A stretch of 64,000 nucleotides of DNA from Actinotalea lenta (GTDB lineage: Bacteria; Actinomycetota; Actinomycetes; Actinomycetales; Cellulomonadaceae), in NCBI RefSeq assembly GCF_030586465.1, contig NZ_JAUQYP010000001.1, forward strand, positions 2,150,981 to 2,214,980, in the 5' to 3' direction. This document shows positions 1 through 8,676 of this stretch, in pieces (within the stretch, counting starts at the first letter, position 1; each line of letters begins with the position of its first letter). The position numbers were made by a program, and so were the translations under genes. The notes under the pieces were generated by a model that was not told the DNA's origin, did not search any database, and was given only the letters and a program-made list of their open reading frames with translations.

Positions 1-2339
1 CGGACGCCGGACGCCTTCGCGGCGCCGATCAGCTCGGTCAGGCTCGGCACGTTGTGGTCCCGCATGACCTTCTTGATCATCGCCGGGCCGCCACCGAGCA
101 TGTTCATGGTCGACAGCGGCATCGAGTCCGGGCCGGACGGCATCATCACGCCGAAGGCCCGTTCGAGCGTGGACTTCTCCGCCTTCGGGGCGTCCGGGCG
201 CTTGAGTGCGTTCAGGCCCCAGAACGTGAAGAACATCGAGACCTCGTCGCCCATCGCCACCGCGCCGTTGGCGATGATGAACGCTGCGAGCAGCTTGTCG
301 AGGTCCCCGGAGAAGACGACGAACGACTTCTTGTCCTTGATGCGTGCCGCGGCGCCGCCCAGGAGTGGGCCGCCCTTGCGGAACCGTGCGGCGAAGCCGG
401 GACCCTCGGGCTTGATCTCGACCAGCTGGTGGCCGTTGCGCTGTGCCCACGCGGGTGCGTCGAGGGCGAAACCCGGGTCGGACACGTGCGCGAGCACCTC
501 GTCGCCGGGAGCCATGGTCAGCATCGTCTTGGTCAGCCGCATGATCGGGCCAGGGCAGGCCAGGCCGGTGCAGTCCAGGTCGACGACGACGCCGGTGGGA
601 CCGGCGGTCGGGCCGCTGGCCTCCTCGGCGTAGGAGATCATCGGCGTGCTGGACTCCATCACCGTCGGGTCGACGTCGTGGAACGCGCGGAACGTGGTCG
701 AGCCGCCGGACAGCGTCTTGACGTCGGTGAACCCCCGCTGGACCAGCGATCGGTAGGCGAGGTAGCTGCGGAACCCGACCGCGCAGTAGAGCCGGATCGG
801 GGTGTCCTTGTCCCAGCCCTCCTGAGCGGTGCGCAGGGTCTTGAGCGGGACGTTCTCGGCACCGGGGATGTGCCAGATCGCGAACTCGTCGGGCCCCCGT
901 ACGTCGATGAGCCGGGAGCCGTCGGTGGCCTGCGGGTAGTCCTCGGCATACCAGAGCTGAAGGTCCCCGCGCAGCACGTTGGATGCGACGAAGCCGGCCA
1001 TGTTCACGGGGTCCTTGGCCGAGCCGAACGGTGGTGCGTAGGCGAGCTCGAGGTGCTCGAGGTCGTGCACCGTCATGCCTGCCCGGATCGCGGTGGCGAA
1101 CACGTCCAGGCGCTTGTCCACACCGTCGAACCCGGCCACCTGCGCGCCCAGGATCGCCCCGTCGTCGGGGGAGAACAGCACCTTGACGTGCATCATCGCC
1201 GTGCCGGGGTAGTACCCGGCGTGACCGTGCGGGTGGGTGCTGACGGTGCGGAACGGCACCCCGGCGGCCACCAGCTGCTTCTCGGAGGCGCCGGTACCGC
1301 CGGCGACCATGTCGAACACCTTGACGACGCTGGTGCCTTGCACGGAGTCGAAGGTCGTGTCGCGCCCGCAGATGTTCTCCGCCGCAACCCGGCCCTGGCG
1401 GTTGGCCGGACCGGCCAGGGGGACGAGCCAGCTGTCCGGCAGCACCGTGTGCCGCACCTCGACCACGTCGCCGGCCGCCCAGATGCTCGGGTCGGACGTG
1501 CGCATGTGGTCGTCGACGACGACGCCGCCGCGCGGCCCGATCTCGAGGCCCGCCGCAACGGCCAGCTCAGCGCTCGGGCGCACGCCGGCCGCCATGATCA
1601 CCATGTCGGTCTCGATGAAGGTGTTGTTCTTCAGCTCGACCTGGGTGCGTCCGTTCGACTTGCGCGTGAAGGCCGCGGCCGCCGTGCTGAGGTGCAGCGT
1701 GATGCCGTGGCCTTGGAGGTACTTCTCCATCGCCCGGGTCATCTCGTGGTCGAGCGGTGGCACGATCTGGTCGGCCATCTCGACGACCTCGACCGTGACG
1801 CCGCGCTCGTGCAGGTTCTCGGCCATCTCCAGGCCGATGTACCCGGCGCCGATCACGACGGCGTGCCTGACCCCGCCGGTGCGCGCCTTGTCGCCCTCAC
1901 CGTCGACGGCGGCCTTGATGGCGTCCATGTCGCCGATCCGGCGGAGCACGTGCACGGAGTCCAGCTCGATGCCCGGCAGCGGTGGCCGGACGGGGGCGGC
2001 CCCGGGCGCGAGGGCGAGGGCTTCGTACGGCTCGTCGTACTCCTCACCGGTGTCGACCACACGGGCCCGGACCGTCTTGGTCTTGCGGTCGATCGCGACG
2101 ACCTCGACGCCGGTCCGGACGTCGATGTCGAGCGTCTCGTGCAGGGACTCGGGGGTCTGGAGGAGCAGGCGGGAGCGGTCCTTGATGGTCTGGCCGATGT
2201 GGTAGGGCAGGCCGCAGTTCGCGAACGAGACGTGACGACCGCGTTCGAACACGACGATGTCGGCGAACTCGTCCAGGCGCCGGGCGCGGGCCGCGATCGA
2301 CATGCCGGCAGCGACACCACCGACGACAACGATCTTCAT
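1..2339 (-). CDS. CoA-disulfide/persulfide reductase with rhodanese, TusA and DsrE domains (partial)
   Basis: This is a pyridine nucleotide-disulfide oxidoreductase of the CoA-disulfide/persulfide reductase group; 779 residues are visible and the C-terminus is cut by the window edge. The N-terminus has the FAD motif VVVGGVAAG, then the conserved cysteine in FANCGLPY, a second NAD-binding motif VVIGAGYIGLE (about residue 160) and the dimerisation region. A rhodanese domain follows (RGPDEFAIWHIPGA, active-site loop CAVGFRS), then a TusA-like domain with LDCTGLACPGPIM, and last a DsrE/peroxiredoxin-like region (KKSFVVFSGDLDKLLAAFIIA). In known relatives these domains reduce CoA persulfide or polysulfide and relay sulfane sulfur. 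The start has an AGAGGA ribosome site about 9 bases upstream. A CsoR/CstR-like operator lies in the divergent promoter region, which fits sulfane-sulfur control. The family is clear; the physiological substrate is inferred. Confidence 0.9.
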   Translation of the reverse strand, partial: MKIVVVGGVAAGMSIAARARRLDEFADIVVFERGRHVSFANCGLPYHIGQTIKDRSRLLLQTPESLHETLDIDVRTGVEVVAIDRKTKTVRARVVDTGEEYDEPYEALALAPGAAPVRPPLPGIELDSVHVLRRIGDMDAIKAAVDGEGDKARTGGVRHAVVIGAGYIGLEMAENLHERGVTVEVVEMADQIVPPLDHEMTRAMEKYLQGHGITLHLSTAAAAFTRKSNGRTQVELKNNTFIETDMVIMAAGVRPSAELAVAAGLEIGPRGGVVVDDHMRTSDPSIWAAGDVVEVRHTVLPDSWLVPLAGPANRQGRVAAENICGRDTTFDSVQGTSVVKVFDMVAGGTGASEKQLVAAGVPFRTVSTHPHGHAGYYPGTAMMHVKVLFSPDDGAILGAQVAGFDGVDKRLDVFATAIRAGMTVHDLEHLELAYAPPFGSAKDPVNMAGFVASNVLRGDLQLWYAEDYPQATDGSRLIDVRGPDEFAIWHIPGAENVPLKTLRTAQEGWDKDTPIRLYCAVGFRSYLAYRSLVQRGFTDVKTLSGGSTTFRAFHDVDPTVMESSTPMISYAEEASGPTAGPTGVVVDLDCTGLACPGPIMRLTKTMLTMAPGDEVLAHVSDPGFALDAPAWAQRNGHQLVEIKPEGPGFAARFRKGGPLLGGAAARIKDKKSFVVFSGDLDKLLAAFIIANGAVAMGDEVSMFFTFWGLNALKRPDAPKAEKSTLERAFGVMMPSGPDSMPLSTMNMLGGGPAMIKKVMRDHNVPSLTELIGAAKASGV

Positions 2340-2448
2340 GGCAGGGGTCCTCTTTCCGTGGTCGGACGTGGCGCACGGAGACCCCCGGGGGGCTGTCGCG
2401 CACCCACGGTGGAGCGGAAGCCAGGGTGGTCGGCCACCCCGTTGCCAT

Positions 2449-2464
2449 ATACCGTAGGGGGTAT
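2449..2464. promoter_or_regulatory. CsoR/CstR-family operator-like palindrome
   Basis: The 16-bp element ATACCGTAGGGGGTAT has ATACC/GGTAT arms, like operators of the CsoR family (copper-sensing CsoR, persulfide-sensing CstR). It sits between the persulfide reductase gene and the divergent membrane-protein gene and overlaps the latter's first ATG. The persulfide gene favours CstR-like control. No CsoR/CstR gene is visible in the window, so the regulator is unassigned. Confidence 0.5.
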
Positions 2465-2981
2465 GCAGATGCGCACGCTGGGCCCCCGGTCCCGGACTCT
2501 CGGCACCGTGATCGCGGCCCTCGCCGCCCTGCGGGGCTGGCCACTGCGCCGCTACCTCACCGCGGTGGTGACCGCACTGATCACGGTACTCGTGGTCGCG
2601 GTGCCGACCGCGATGATCCCGACCCCGATCTTCGGCCGGGAGATCGCAGTGACGCTGTGGGCGTGGCCGGCGCTCCTGCTCACGGCAGTGCTCTCCGGGT
2701 TGCTGTTCGCCACGTATGTACGGTCGGCCGACGAGCGGGCGGAGGCGACGAAGGAGGGCCGCGCCGGTGCGCTCGGCGGCTTCCTGACCTTCCTCGCGGT
2801 GGGCTGCCCGGTGTGCAACAAGCTGGCCCTCCTCGCGCTCGGCTACACCGGTGCGATCCAGTGGTTCGCCCCGGTCCAGCCATGGTTGGCCGTGCTCGCT
2901 GTCGGCCTGCTGTCGTGGGCCCTGGTGAAGCGGCTCGCGACGAGCGAGTCGTGCGCCCTGCCCGCATCGACACGCGGCTGA
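2463..2981 (+). CDS. Membrane protein with conserved CPVC motif
   Basis: This 172-residue integral membrane protein has about four hydrophobic segments: residues ~28-50, ~58-80, a helix around GGFLTFLAVGCPVCNKLAL, and a C-terminal helix. The CPVC pair at the start of the third helix suggests redox or metal/sulfur chemistry. It is transcribed divergently from the persulfide reductase, with a CsoR/CstR-like operator over its first ATG; a second ATG two codons on (2469) is possible, and either start may be leaderless. The pairing suggests a role in sulfur or thiol stress, but I cannot name a function. Uncharacterised actinobacterial proteins of this shape are familiar to me only as hypothetical membrane proteins. 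Confidence 0.7.
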   Translation: MQMRTLGPRSRTLGTVIAALAALRGWPLRRYLTAVVTALITVLVVAVPTAMIPTPIFGREIAVTLWAWPALLLTAVLSGLLFATYVRSADERAEATKEGRAGALGGFLTFLAVGCPVCNKLALLALGYTGAIQWFAPVQPWLAVLAVGLLSWALVKRLATSESCALPASTRG

Positions 2982-3074
2982 CGCTCTCGCCGCACGCGCG
3001 TCGCGGACGTGCCGAGCGCGTGAACCCGCGCCACGATGGGGTGCCCGAAACCCCTCGCGCCGGGAGGACTGTCC

Positions 3075-4484
3075 GTGGGTACACCCGAACGGCCCGTGCC
3101 GCGTAGCGGGACGATGGCGCGACTGTGGACCGGGGAGGGCGCCCGGCTCGGGATCTCGGGCAACCTGCGGCGCCGGCCGCTGCAGCTCATCGTCCTGGGG
3201 TTCGCGGGGGCGGTGCTGGTGGGCACGGCACTGCTGGAGCTTCCCGTCTCGAGCGCGGGGTCCGGTCCGGGCCTGCTGGCGTCGCTGTTCACCGCCACGT
3301 CCGCGGTGTGCGTGACCGGGCTCGTGGTGGTGCACACCTCCACTGCGTGGAGTGGGTTCGGTCAGGTGGTCATCCTGGCCCTCATCCAGGTCGGCGGGTT
3401 CGGCATCATGACGCTGGCCTCGCTGGTGGCCATGCTCGTGTCCCGCCGCCTCGGGCTGCAGACCCGGTTGACCGCGGCCGCCTCGACCCGCTCGGTGGGG
3501 CTGGGCGACGTCCGGTCGGTGCTCGTCCGCGTGGCGCGCGTGACGGTCGTGATCGAGCTCCTGGTCGCGGCGATCCTGACCGTGCGCTGGATGATCGGGT
3601 ACCACCAGCCGTTCGGGCGGGCCGCCTGGTGGGGGGTGTTCCACGCAGTGTCCGCGTTCAACAACGCGGGCTTCGCGCTGTGGCCGGACAGCCTCGAGCG
3701 TTACGCCACGGACGCCTGGATCTGTCTGCCCATCGCCGCCGCGGTGCTCGTCGGCGGCCTCGGGTTCCCCGTGCTGTTCGAGCTGTGGAGCAGGCACCGC
3801 CGTCCGGGACGGTGGAGCCTGCACACCAAGCTCACCATGCTGATGACCGCGATCCTCGTGCCGCTGGGGATGTTCTTCGTCCTCGCAGCGGAGTGGAACA
3901 ACCCCGGCACCCTCGGAGCGCTCAGCGTGCCGGGGCGGTTCCTGGCCGCCTTCGTCCAGGGCGTGATGCCCCGGACGGCGGGATTCACCGTGCTGGACCC
4001 GGCCGCGATCCACCAGGGGACCTGGTTGGGCACCGACGTGCTGATGTTCATCGGGGGCGGCAGCGCCTCCACGGCGGGCGGCATCAAGATGACCACCTTC
4101 GCGGTGCTGGGGGCCGTCATCTGGTCCGAGCTGCGTGGCGACCCGGACGTGACGTTCTTCGACCGCCGGATCGCGCCCTCCGCGCAGCGTCAGGCAGCCG
4201 CGGTCGCGCTCGTCGGGGTCGCAGCGGTCATCGTGCCGACGATCGCGATCGACCTGACCTCGACGCTGCCGCTGGACCAGATCCTCGTGGAGGTCGTGTC
4301 GGCCTCGGCCACCGTGGGACTGTCGACGGGCATCACGTCCGACCTGGTGCCGTGGCACCAGGTGCTCCTGGTGGTGCTGATGTTCGCCGGAAGGCTCGGC
4401 TCGATCACGCTGGGCGCTTCCCTCGCGCTGCGCGAGCGCGCCCGAGTGGTGCGCAGGCCCGAAGGGGCACCGTTGATCGGCTGA
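3075..4484 (+). CDS. TrkH/KtrB-family potassium uptake channel subunit
   Basis: The 469-residue K+-translocating subunit has the four pseudo-repeated selectivity-filter segments of the TrkH/KtrB superfamily: TSAVCVTGL, FNNAGFAL, PRTAGFTV and SATVGLSTG. Each carries the filter glycine that lines the pore, and the protein is built of about eight long hydrophobic stretches as expected. I chose the GTG at 3075 because GGGAGG lies 7 bases upstream and leaves a short cytoplasmic N-terminus; an ATG at 3114 is the alternative. The usual partner, a TrkA/KtrA NAD-binding regulator, is not next to it, so it must be encoded elsewhere or be missing. The flanking genes look unrelated. Confidence 0.93.
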   Translation: MGTPERPVPRSGTMARLWTGEGARLGISGNLRRRPLQLIVLGFAGAVLVGTALLELPVSSAGSGPGLLASLFTATSAVCVTGLVVVHTSTAWSGFGQVVILALIQVGGFGIMTLASLVAMLVSRRLGLQTRLTAAASTRSVGLGDVRSVLVRVARVTVVIELLVAAILTVRWMIGYHQPFGRAAWWGVFHAVSAFNNAGFALWPDSLERYATDAWICLPIAAAVLVGGLGFPVLFELWSRHRRPGRWSLHTKLTMLMTAILVPLGMFFVLAAEWNNPGTLGALSVPGRFLAAFVQGVMPRTAGFTVLDPAAIHQGTWLGTDVLMFIGGGSASTAGGIKMTTFAVLGAVIWSELRGDPDVTFFDRRIAPSAQRQAAAVALVGVAAVIVPTIAIDLTSTLPLDQILVEVVSASATVGLSTGITSDLVPWHQVLLVVLMFAGRLGSITLGASLALRERARVVRRPEGAPLIG

Positions 4485-4533
4485 GGCGTGAGCCGACCGC
4501 GCCTTCTCGCTGCCGACCTGCGACGATCACCCC

Positions 4534-4941
4534 ATGACCGACACGCATCGCAGCCTGACCGTCGACCGCGCGCGCGAAGGGGTCTACGTGGCCCGTAACG
4601 CCGATGGGGTCGAGCTCACCTTCGGCGCCGGCGGGATGTCGCCCGTCGAGCTCCTGATGGCGGCCCTGGCCGGGTGCGCCGCCGTGGACGTCGACACCGC
4701 GACGAGCCGGCGGGCCGAGCCGGAGCGGTTCACCGTCCGGGTGGACGCGGAGAAGCTCACCGAGGGCGGCAACCGCCTCGCGGACGTCGTCGTGACGTTC
4801 GACGTCGCGTTCCCGCCCGGCCCGGACGGGGACGTGGCCCGGACGATCCTCCCTCGGGCGCTGGCGGTCTCGCACGACAAGGCGTGCACCGTCTCGCGGA
4901 CCCTCGAGGCGCCGACCCCGGTCACCATGCGCACCGCGTGA
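4534..4941 (+). CDS. OsmC family protein
   Basis: This is a compact 135-residue OsmC/Ohr-type protein. The two family cysteines are visible: Cys48 in AALAGCAAVDV at the start of the central helix and Cys118 in SHDKACTVSRTL. In characterised members this pair reduces organic hydroperoxides with thiol reductants; here peroxidase activity is inferred from the cysteines only. The length is typical. It starts 49 bases after the K+ channel gene and is followed by a short hairpin, so it may be read with that gene or alone. It resembles the YhfA-like branch more than Ohr in its C-terminal cysteine context. Confidence 0.88.
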   Translation: MTDTHRSLTVDRAREGVYVARNADGVELTFGAGGMSPVELLMAALAGCAAVDVDTATSRRAEPERFTVRVDAEKLTEGGNRLADVVVTFDVAFPPGPDGDVARTILPRALAVSHDKACTVSRTLEAPTPVTMRTA

Positions 4942-4950
4942 CCGCCTGAC

Positions 4951-4969
4951 GGCACCGGTTGCCGGTGCC
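4951..4969 (+). terminator. Short hairpin after the OsmC gene
   Basis: The inverted repeat GGCACCGG-TTG-CCGGTGCC begins 9 bases after the OsmC stop codon. The stem is 8 bp with a 3-base loop and no T run, as is usual for GC-rich actinobacterial terminators. It may end transcription before the next gene. Confidence 0.45.
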
Positions 4970-5013
4970 CGGAGCCGGGCGCAGACTGACGGCCTCTCCC
5001 CGAGGAGGCTCGC

Positions 5014-5676
5014 ATGGTGACGCAGATCCCCGAATCGCTCCCGGTGCTGGGTCCCGGTGCGCACCGCAGGCCGCGCGACGGCGGTTGCTTCATGGAGTGG
5101 GCCAGCCTGCTGGCGGGTGAGCGGTGGAGCGACCACCCGCGCTGCACGCACCCCCTGCTCGCACACCTGGCGCGGGCCGTGAACGACGTCGTCGACGATC
5201 GCGCCCGGCAGCGCCTGGCCCCGTGGATCCCCGCGGTCGTCGGCCTGACCGGTGGCACGGTGCGGTGGGACCTCGAGATCGCGCTCCTGGTCACCCGACG
5301 TGCCATCGGGCTCGGCGGCACCCTGGACGTGCTCGGGCCACTGGCCGCGGGTCTGCTGACAGTGGACCGTGCGCTGGCCACTGTCGACGGCCGCACCGGC
5401 GCCCGGCTCCGTCCCGGGACCCGCGACGCGCTCGATCAGGTCCCCGCCGCGGCAGCGTGGGCCCGGGAATGGACCGAGCCGCTCGGGGTGCCGCGTTCCG
5501 GGTACCACGACCTCTCCCGCGCTGCGGTGGATCGCTCCCTGGCGGTGCTGGCCTCGCACCTCGGCCCGGGCCGCGACGCACTCCTGGTCGAGGTGCTCAC
5601 CGACGCCATCGAGGTGTGCGCCAGGCTCGCGGGTCGGTCCGCTCCACGGCGGGTCCAGGCCGGCGCCGTGGCCTGA
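5014..5676 (+). CDS. Conserved actinobacterial hypothetical protein
   Basis: This 220-residue soluble protein opens with a conserved-looking block (GGCFMEWASLLAGERWSDHP, then CTHPLLAHLARAVND) that I recognise from uncharacterised actinobacterial proteins, but no function is known to me. The remainder is alanine-rich and helical, without a signal peptide or membrane segment. AGGAGG lies 5 bases before the ATG. It ends one base before the convergent hydrolase gene, so no terminator separates the two. No enzymatic motif can be assigned. Confidence 0.75.
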   Translation: MVTQIPESLPVLGPGAHRRPRDGGCFMEWASLLAGERWSDHPRCTHPLLAHLARAVNDVVDDRARQRLAPWIPAVVGLTGGTVRWDLEIALLVTRRAIGLGGTLDVLGPLAAGLLTVDRALATVDGRTGARLRPGTRDALDQVPAAAAWAREWTEPLGVPRSGYHDLSRAAVDRSLAVLASHLGPGRDALLVEVLTDAIEVCARLAGRSAPRRVQAGAVA

Positions 5677-5677
5677 C

Positions 5678-6730
5678 TCAGCCGCGCACCCACGACACGA
5701 GCGCCTCGACGAACTCCGCGGGCCGCTCGAGGTGCGGGCTGTGCCCGACGCCCTCGAGCAGGACCTCCGTGTACCGGCCGCCCGCACGCGCGTAGGCCTC
5801 GAGCACGTCGCGGGTCTGGCTCACCATGGGCTGCGGCGGGGCCACCTCGTCGCCGGGCCACCCGGGGACGAGGCCCGCCTTGCCCAGCATGTTGAGGTCG
5901 AAGAAGGACGCGTCGGACACGATGGCGTCGGCGGAGCCGTGGATCCACAGGATCGGGGGCTTGACCTCGAGATCGACCAGCCCTGCCGTGCTGAACCTCG
6001 TCGGGGCCAGGGTGTTGAGCACGCCTCGCGTGCCTGCTGCGAAGCCCGGCCAGCTCTCGCTCGGCACGGAGTCGCCGGGATAGTGGTCGACCCCGGTCGC
6101 GGTGCTGAGCATCGACTCGACCCAGAGGTCCTCGTGCTCGCTGGTGTACCCAGGGGCGACGTAGCCGCTGCGGAACACGCTGCGCGGCGAGGTGGGTGCG
6201 TCGGCCGAGGTGTCGCGGTCGATGATGCGCTGCACGAAGTCCGGGTTCGCGCCGCCGCCCCCGGTGCCCGCGCCGTCCTGGGTCAGCAGGGTGCCGTCCC
6301 GGCGCGTCCCGCCGAAACCGTACGGGGAGACCGGGGCCTGGAGCGTGAGGCTGAGCACCGGGTGGTCGAGCGCGTACTGCATGACCACCCCGCCGCCGAG
6401 GGACCATCCGACCAGGTGGACCGGCCCGCAGCCGAGCGCCTCGAGCGTCGCGTGGATGTCGTCGCTGTAGTCCCGGCACCCACGCGAGGCATCCACGGGC
6501 AGGGCCTCGGTCTCCCCGAAGCCGCGCAGGTCGACGGCCAGCACCCGCAGGTCCTCGGGCAGGGCGAGCATGATCTCCTGCCAGAACAGCGCGGACGAGA
6601 CGTTGCCGTGGACCAGGACGACGGTTCGGTCATCGGGGGTGGATGGGTCGTCGTCCGTCCGTTCGAGGACGTTCACCGAGAGCCGCGTCGTGGGTACGGT
6701 GCGGGCCGTGATGCCGGGTTCGAGCGCCAT
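5678..6730 (-). CDS. Alpha/beta hydrolase
   Basis: The 350-residue alpha/beta hydrolase has the oxyanion strand VVLVHGNVSSALFW near residue 40 and the nucleophile elbow GWSLGGG, where Ser is catalytic. The catalytic His is probably in VGHSPHLERPAEF near the C-terminus. Ester, lactone or thioester hydrolysis is possible; the sequence does not tell which. AGGAGG lies just upstream of the ATG. The gene follows a TetR gene by 22 bases and is the last gene of the long minus-strand acyl-CoA operon, so it probably acts on a precursor or ester of the same substrate. It has a long cap insertion between the elbow and the C-terminus. Confidence 0.88.
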   Translation of the reverse strand: MALEPGITARTVPTTRLSVNVLERTDDDPSTPDDRTVVLVHGNVSSALFWQEIMLALPEDLRVLAVDLRGFGETEALPVDASRGCRDYSDDIHATLEALGCGPVHLVGWSLGGGVVMQYALDHPVLSLTLQAPVSPYGFGGTRRDGTLLTQDGAGTGGGGANPDFVQRIIDRDTSADAPTSPRSVFRSGYVAPGYTSEHEDLWVESMLSTATGVDHYPGDSVPSESWPGFAAGTRGVLNTLAPTRFSTAGLVDLEVKPPILWIHGSADAIVSDASFFDLNMLGKAGLVPGWPGDEVAPPQPMVSQTRDVLEAYARAGGRYTEVLLEGVGHSPHLERPAEFVEALVSWVRG

Positions 6731-6752
6731 TGCTCCTCCTGGGCTGGTCGCC

Positions 6753-7361
6753 TCACTCCACGCCGCGTCGGATGAGCTCGATCGTGCCGCGCAGGTGGTC
6801 GCGCATGTCGGGCAACGTCATGCGGTCCGTGAGGTTCTGGAAGATGAAGATGTCGGTCATGAAGTGCACGCACAGGTCCGCCAGCACCGAGCTGTCGACG
6901 TCGGGGCGGATCGTGCCGTTGTCCTGGTCACGCTCGATAGCGAGCAGGAAGAGGTCCCGGTAGCGGGTCTTGATCGCGCGGATCAGGCTCAGCGAGACGC
7001 CGGAGGCGTGGCTGTACATCACCTTGCCCATCTGGATGTGCAGCGGGTGGCGCGCGAGGAACTCGGTGTCCATCGCGTAGAAGTGCTCGAAGAACGTCAG
7101 GAACGGGCTCGTGAGGTAGTGCTCGAAGGCCGGTTTGGTGTACTCCCGGCGCTCCTCGCGGAGTCGCTCGAAGACGTAGACGTAGAGGTCTTCCTTGGTC
7201 TCGAAGTACTGGTAGATGCTGCCCCGCGGGATTCCGGCCGCCCGGACGATGTTCGAGAGCTTGGCCTCCTCGACGTTCCTCTTGCTGAACTCGTCGATCG
7301 CAGCCGCGATCACCGTCTCCTGCTTGGCGGCAGGGAGGTTGAGGAACGTCTGAGTGGGCAT
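6753..7361 (-). CDS. TetR-family repressor of the acyl-CoA cluster (inferred)
   Basis: This 202-residue TetR/AcrR-type regulator has its helix-turn-helix in IVRAAGIPRGSIYQYFETKEDLY (residues ~35-57), followed by a helical ligand domain typical of FadR/PaaR-like regulators of acyl-CoA metabolism. I prefer the ATG at 7361; an upstream GTG-type extension is possible but lacks conserved residues. The gene sits inside the minus-strand operon, between the thiolase and the last hydrolase. Two identical-type 16-bp palindromes in the divergent promoter region near 17 kb are its most likely targets. The regulator-operator match is inferred, not shown. Confidence 0.87.
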   Translation of the reverse strand: MPTQTFLNLPAAKQETVIAAAIDEFSKRNVEEAKLSNIVRAAGIPRGSIYQYFETKEDLYVYVFERLREERREYTKPAFEHYLTSPFLTFFEHFYAMDTEFLARHPLHIQMGKVMYSHASGVSLSLIRAIKTRYRDLFLLAIERDQDNGTIRPDVDSSVLADLCVHFMTDIFIFQNLTDRMTLPDMRDHLRGTIELIRRGVE

Positions 7362-7472
7362 CGAATCCTGCCTCGGCGTGGTCCGTGGGGAGCGACTCAC
7401 CGGCCCGGCGCCGTCGGCCGCCTGCTCCGATGAGTGCAGGGGACAGTATGGTGCACGGGCCGCCGGCGCCGG

Positions 7473-8648
7473 TCAGCATGCCTCGTACACGGAGGCGATG
7501 CCCATCCCGCCGCCGATGCACAGGGTCGCGAGTCCGTACCGCGAACCCCGTCGCGCCATCTCGTGCACCAGGGTGACCACGATGCGCGCGCCCGAGGCGC
7601 CGATCGGGTGACCCAGGGCGATGGCGCCGCCGTTGACGTTCACGCGGTCCCAGTCCCAGCCGAGGTCGCCGCCGACGGCCAGGGCCTGGGCCGCGAACGC
7701 CTCGTTCGCCTCGACCAGATCGAGGTCGTCGACCGCGAGGTTCGCCCTGGCCAGGGCGCGGCGCGTCGCCTCGATCGGGCCGACCCCCATGATCGCCGGG
7801 TCGACACCGGCCTGACCCCACCCGATGAGTTTGACCATCGGGGTGAGTCCCAGCTCGGCCACGGCCTCACCGCTGGCGAGCACCAGCGCCGCCGCCCCGT
7901 CGTTGATCCCGGAGGCCGACCCGGCCGTCACCGTGCCGTCCTTCATGAACGCCGGCCGGAGACTCGCCAGCGCCTCCGCGGTCGTGGACCGGGGGTACTC
8001 GTCGACCGCGAACTCCACCGTCTCGCGCCTGACCCGGACCGGGACCGGGACGATCTCCTCGGCGAACCGGCCCGCCGCGACGGCAGCCGCCGCCTTGGAC
8101 TGGGACTCGAGCGCGAAGGCGTCCATCCGGTCGCGGCTGATGCCCCACCGCTGGGCGACGTTCTCCGCCGTGACGCCCATGTGGTCGCCGCTGAAGGCGT
8201 CGGTGAGCCCGTCGGTGAGCATCGTGTCACGCATGCTCGCGTCGCCCATCCGGGCACCCCAGCGGGCGGCAGGGACCACGTACGGCGCCGCCGACATGTT
8301 CTCGGTGCCGCCCACCACGACGACATGGGCGTCCCCGGCCAGGATCGCCCGAGCCCCCTCGACGATCGTCTTCATGCCCGACCCGCACAGCATGTTCACC
8401 GTCGTCGCCGTCACCTCGGCCGGGATGCCGGCGCCGATCGCGGCCTGCCGGGCGACGTTCTGCCCGGCGCCCGCCGTGAGGATGCAACCCAGGAGGACCT
8501 CGTCGACCTGATCCGGGGCGACGCCGGCCCGCGCCAGGGCCTCCGCCACCACGATGGTGCCGAGCGTGGCTGGCGGGACGTCCTTGAGGCTGCCTCCGAA
8601 GCTGCCGATGGCAGTCCGGCACGCGGAGACGAGGTAGAGGTCGGTCAT
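7473..8648 (-). CDS. Acetyl-CoA acyltransferase (thiolase)
   Basis: A 391-residue degradative-type thiolase. The acyl-accepting Cys88 is in TVNMLCGSGMKT, the catalytic His lies in GHPIGASGAR, and the second catalytic Cys is in CIGGGMG near the C-terminus; NEAFAAQA is also present. It cleaves or condenses 3-oxoacyl-CoA with CoA. Within the island it supplies the last step after the MaoC/enoyl-CoA hydratase and 3-hydroxyacyl-CoA dehydrogenase encoded by the divergent operon. It begins 28 bases after the preceding hydrolase gene. The chain-length preference cannot be read from the sequence. Confidence 0.95.
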   Translation of the reverse strand: MTDLYLVSACRTAIGSFGGSLKDVPPATLGTIVVAEALARAGVAPDQVDEVLLGCILTAGAGQNVARQAAIGAGIPAEVTATTVNMLCGSGMKTIVEGARAILAGDAHVVVVGGTENMSAAPYVVPAARWGARMGDASMRDTMLTDGLTDAFSGDHMGVTAENVAQRWGISRDRMDAFALESQSKAAAAVAAGRFAEEIVPVPVRVRRETVEFAVDEYPRSTTAEALASLRPAFMKDGTVTAGSASGINDGAAALVLASGEAVAELGLTPMVKLIGWGQAGVDPAIMGVGPIEATRRALARANLAVDDLDLVEANEAFAAQALAVGGDLGWDWDRVNVNGGAIALGHPIGASGARIVVTLVHEMARRGSRYGLATLCIGGGMGIASVYEAC

Positions 8649-8676
8649 GTCAGGTCCCTCCGTCGGGGCGCAGGCG

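Noticed and set aside
54-2981. A 975-codon plus-strand open frame across the first 3 kb
   Set aside because: It is the antisense shadow of the persulfide reductase gene, which has full family motifs; only its last 172 codons encode a real protein.
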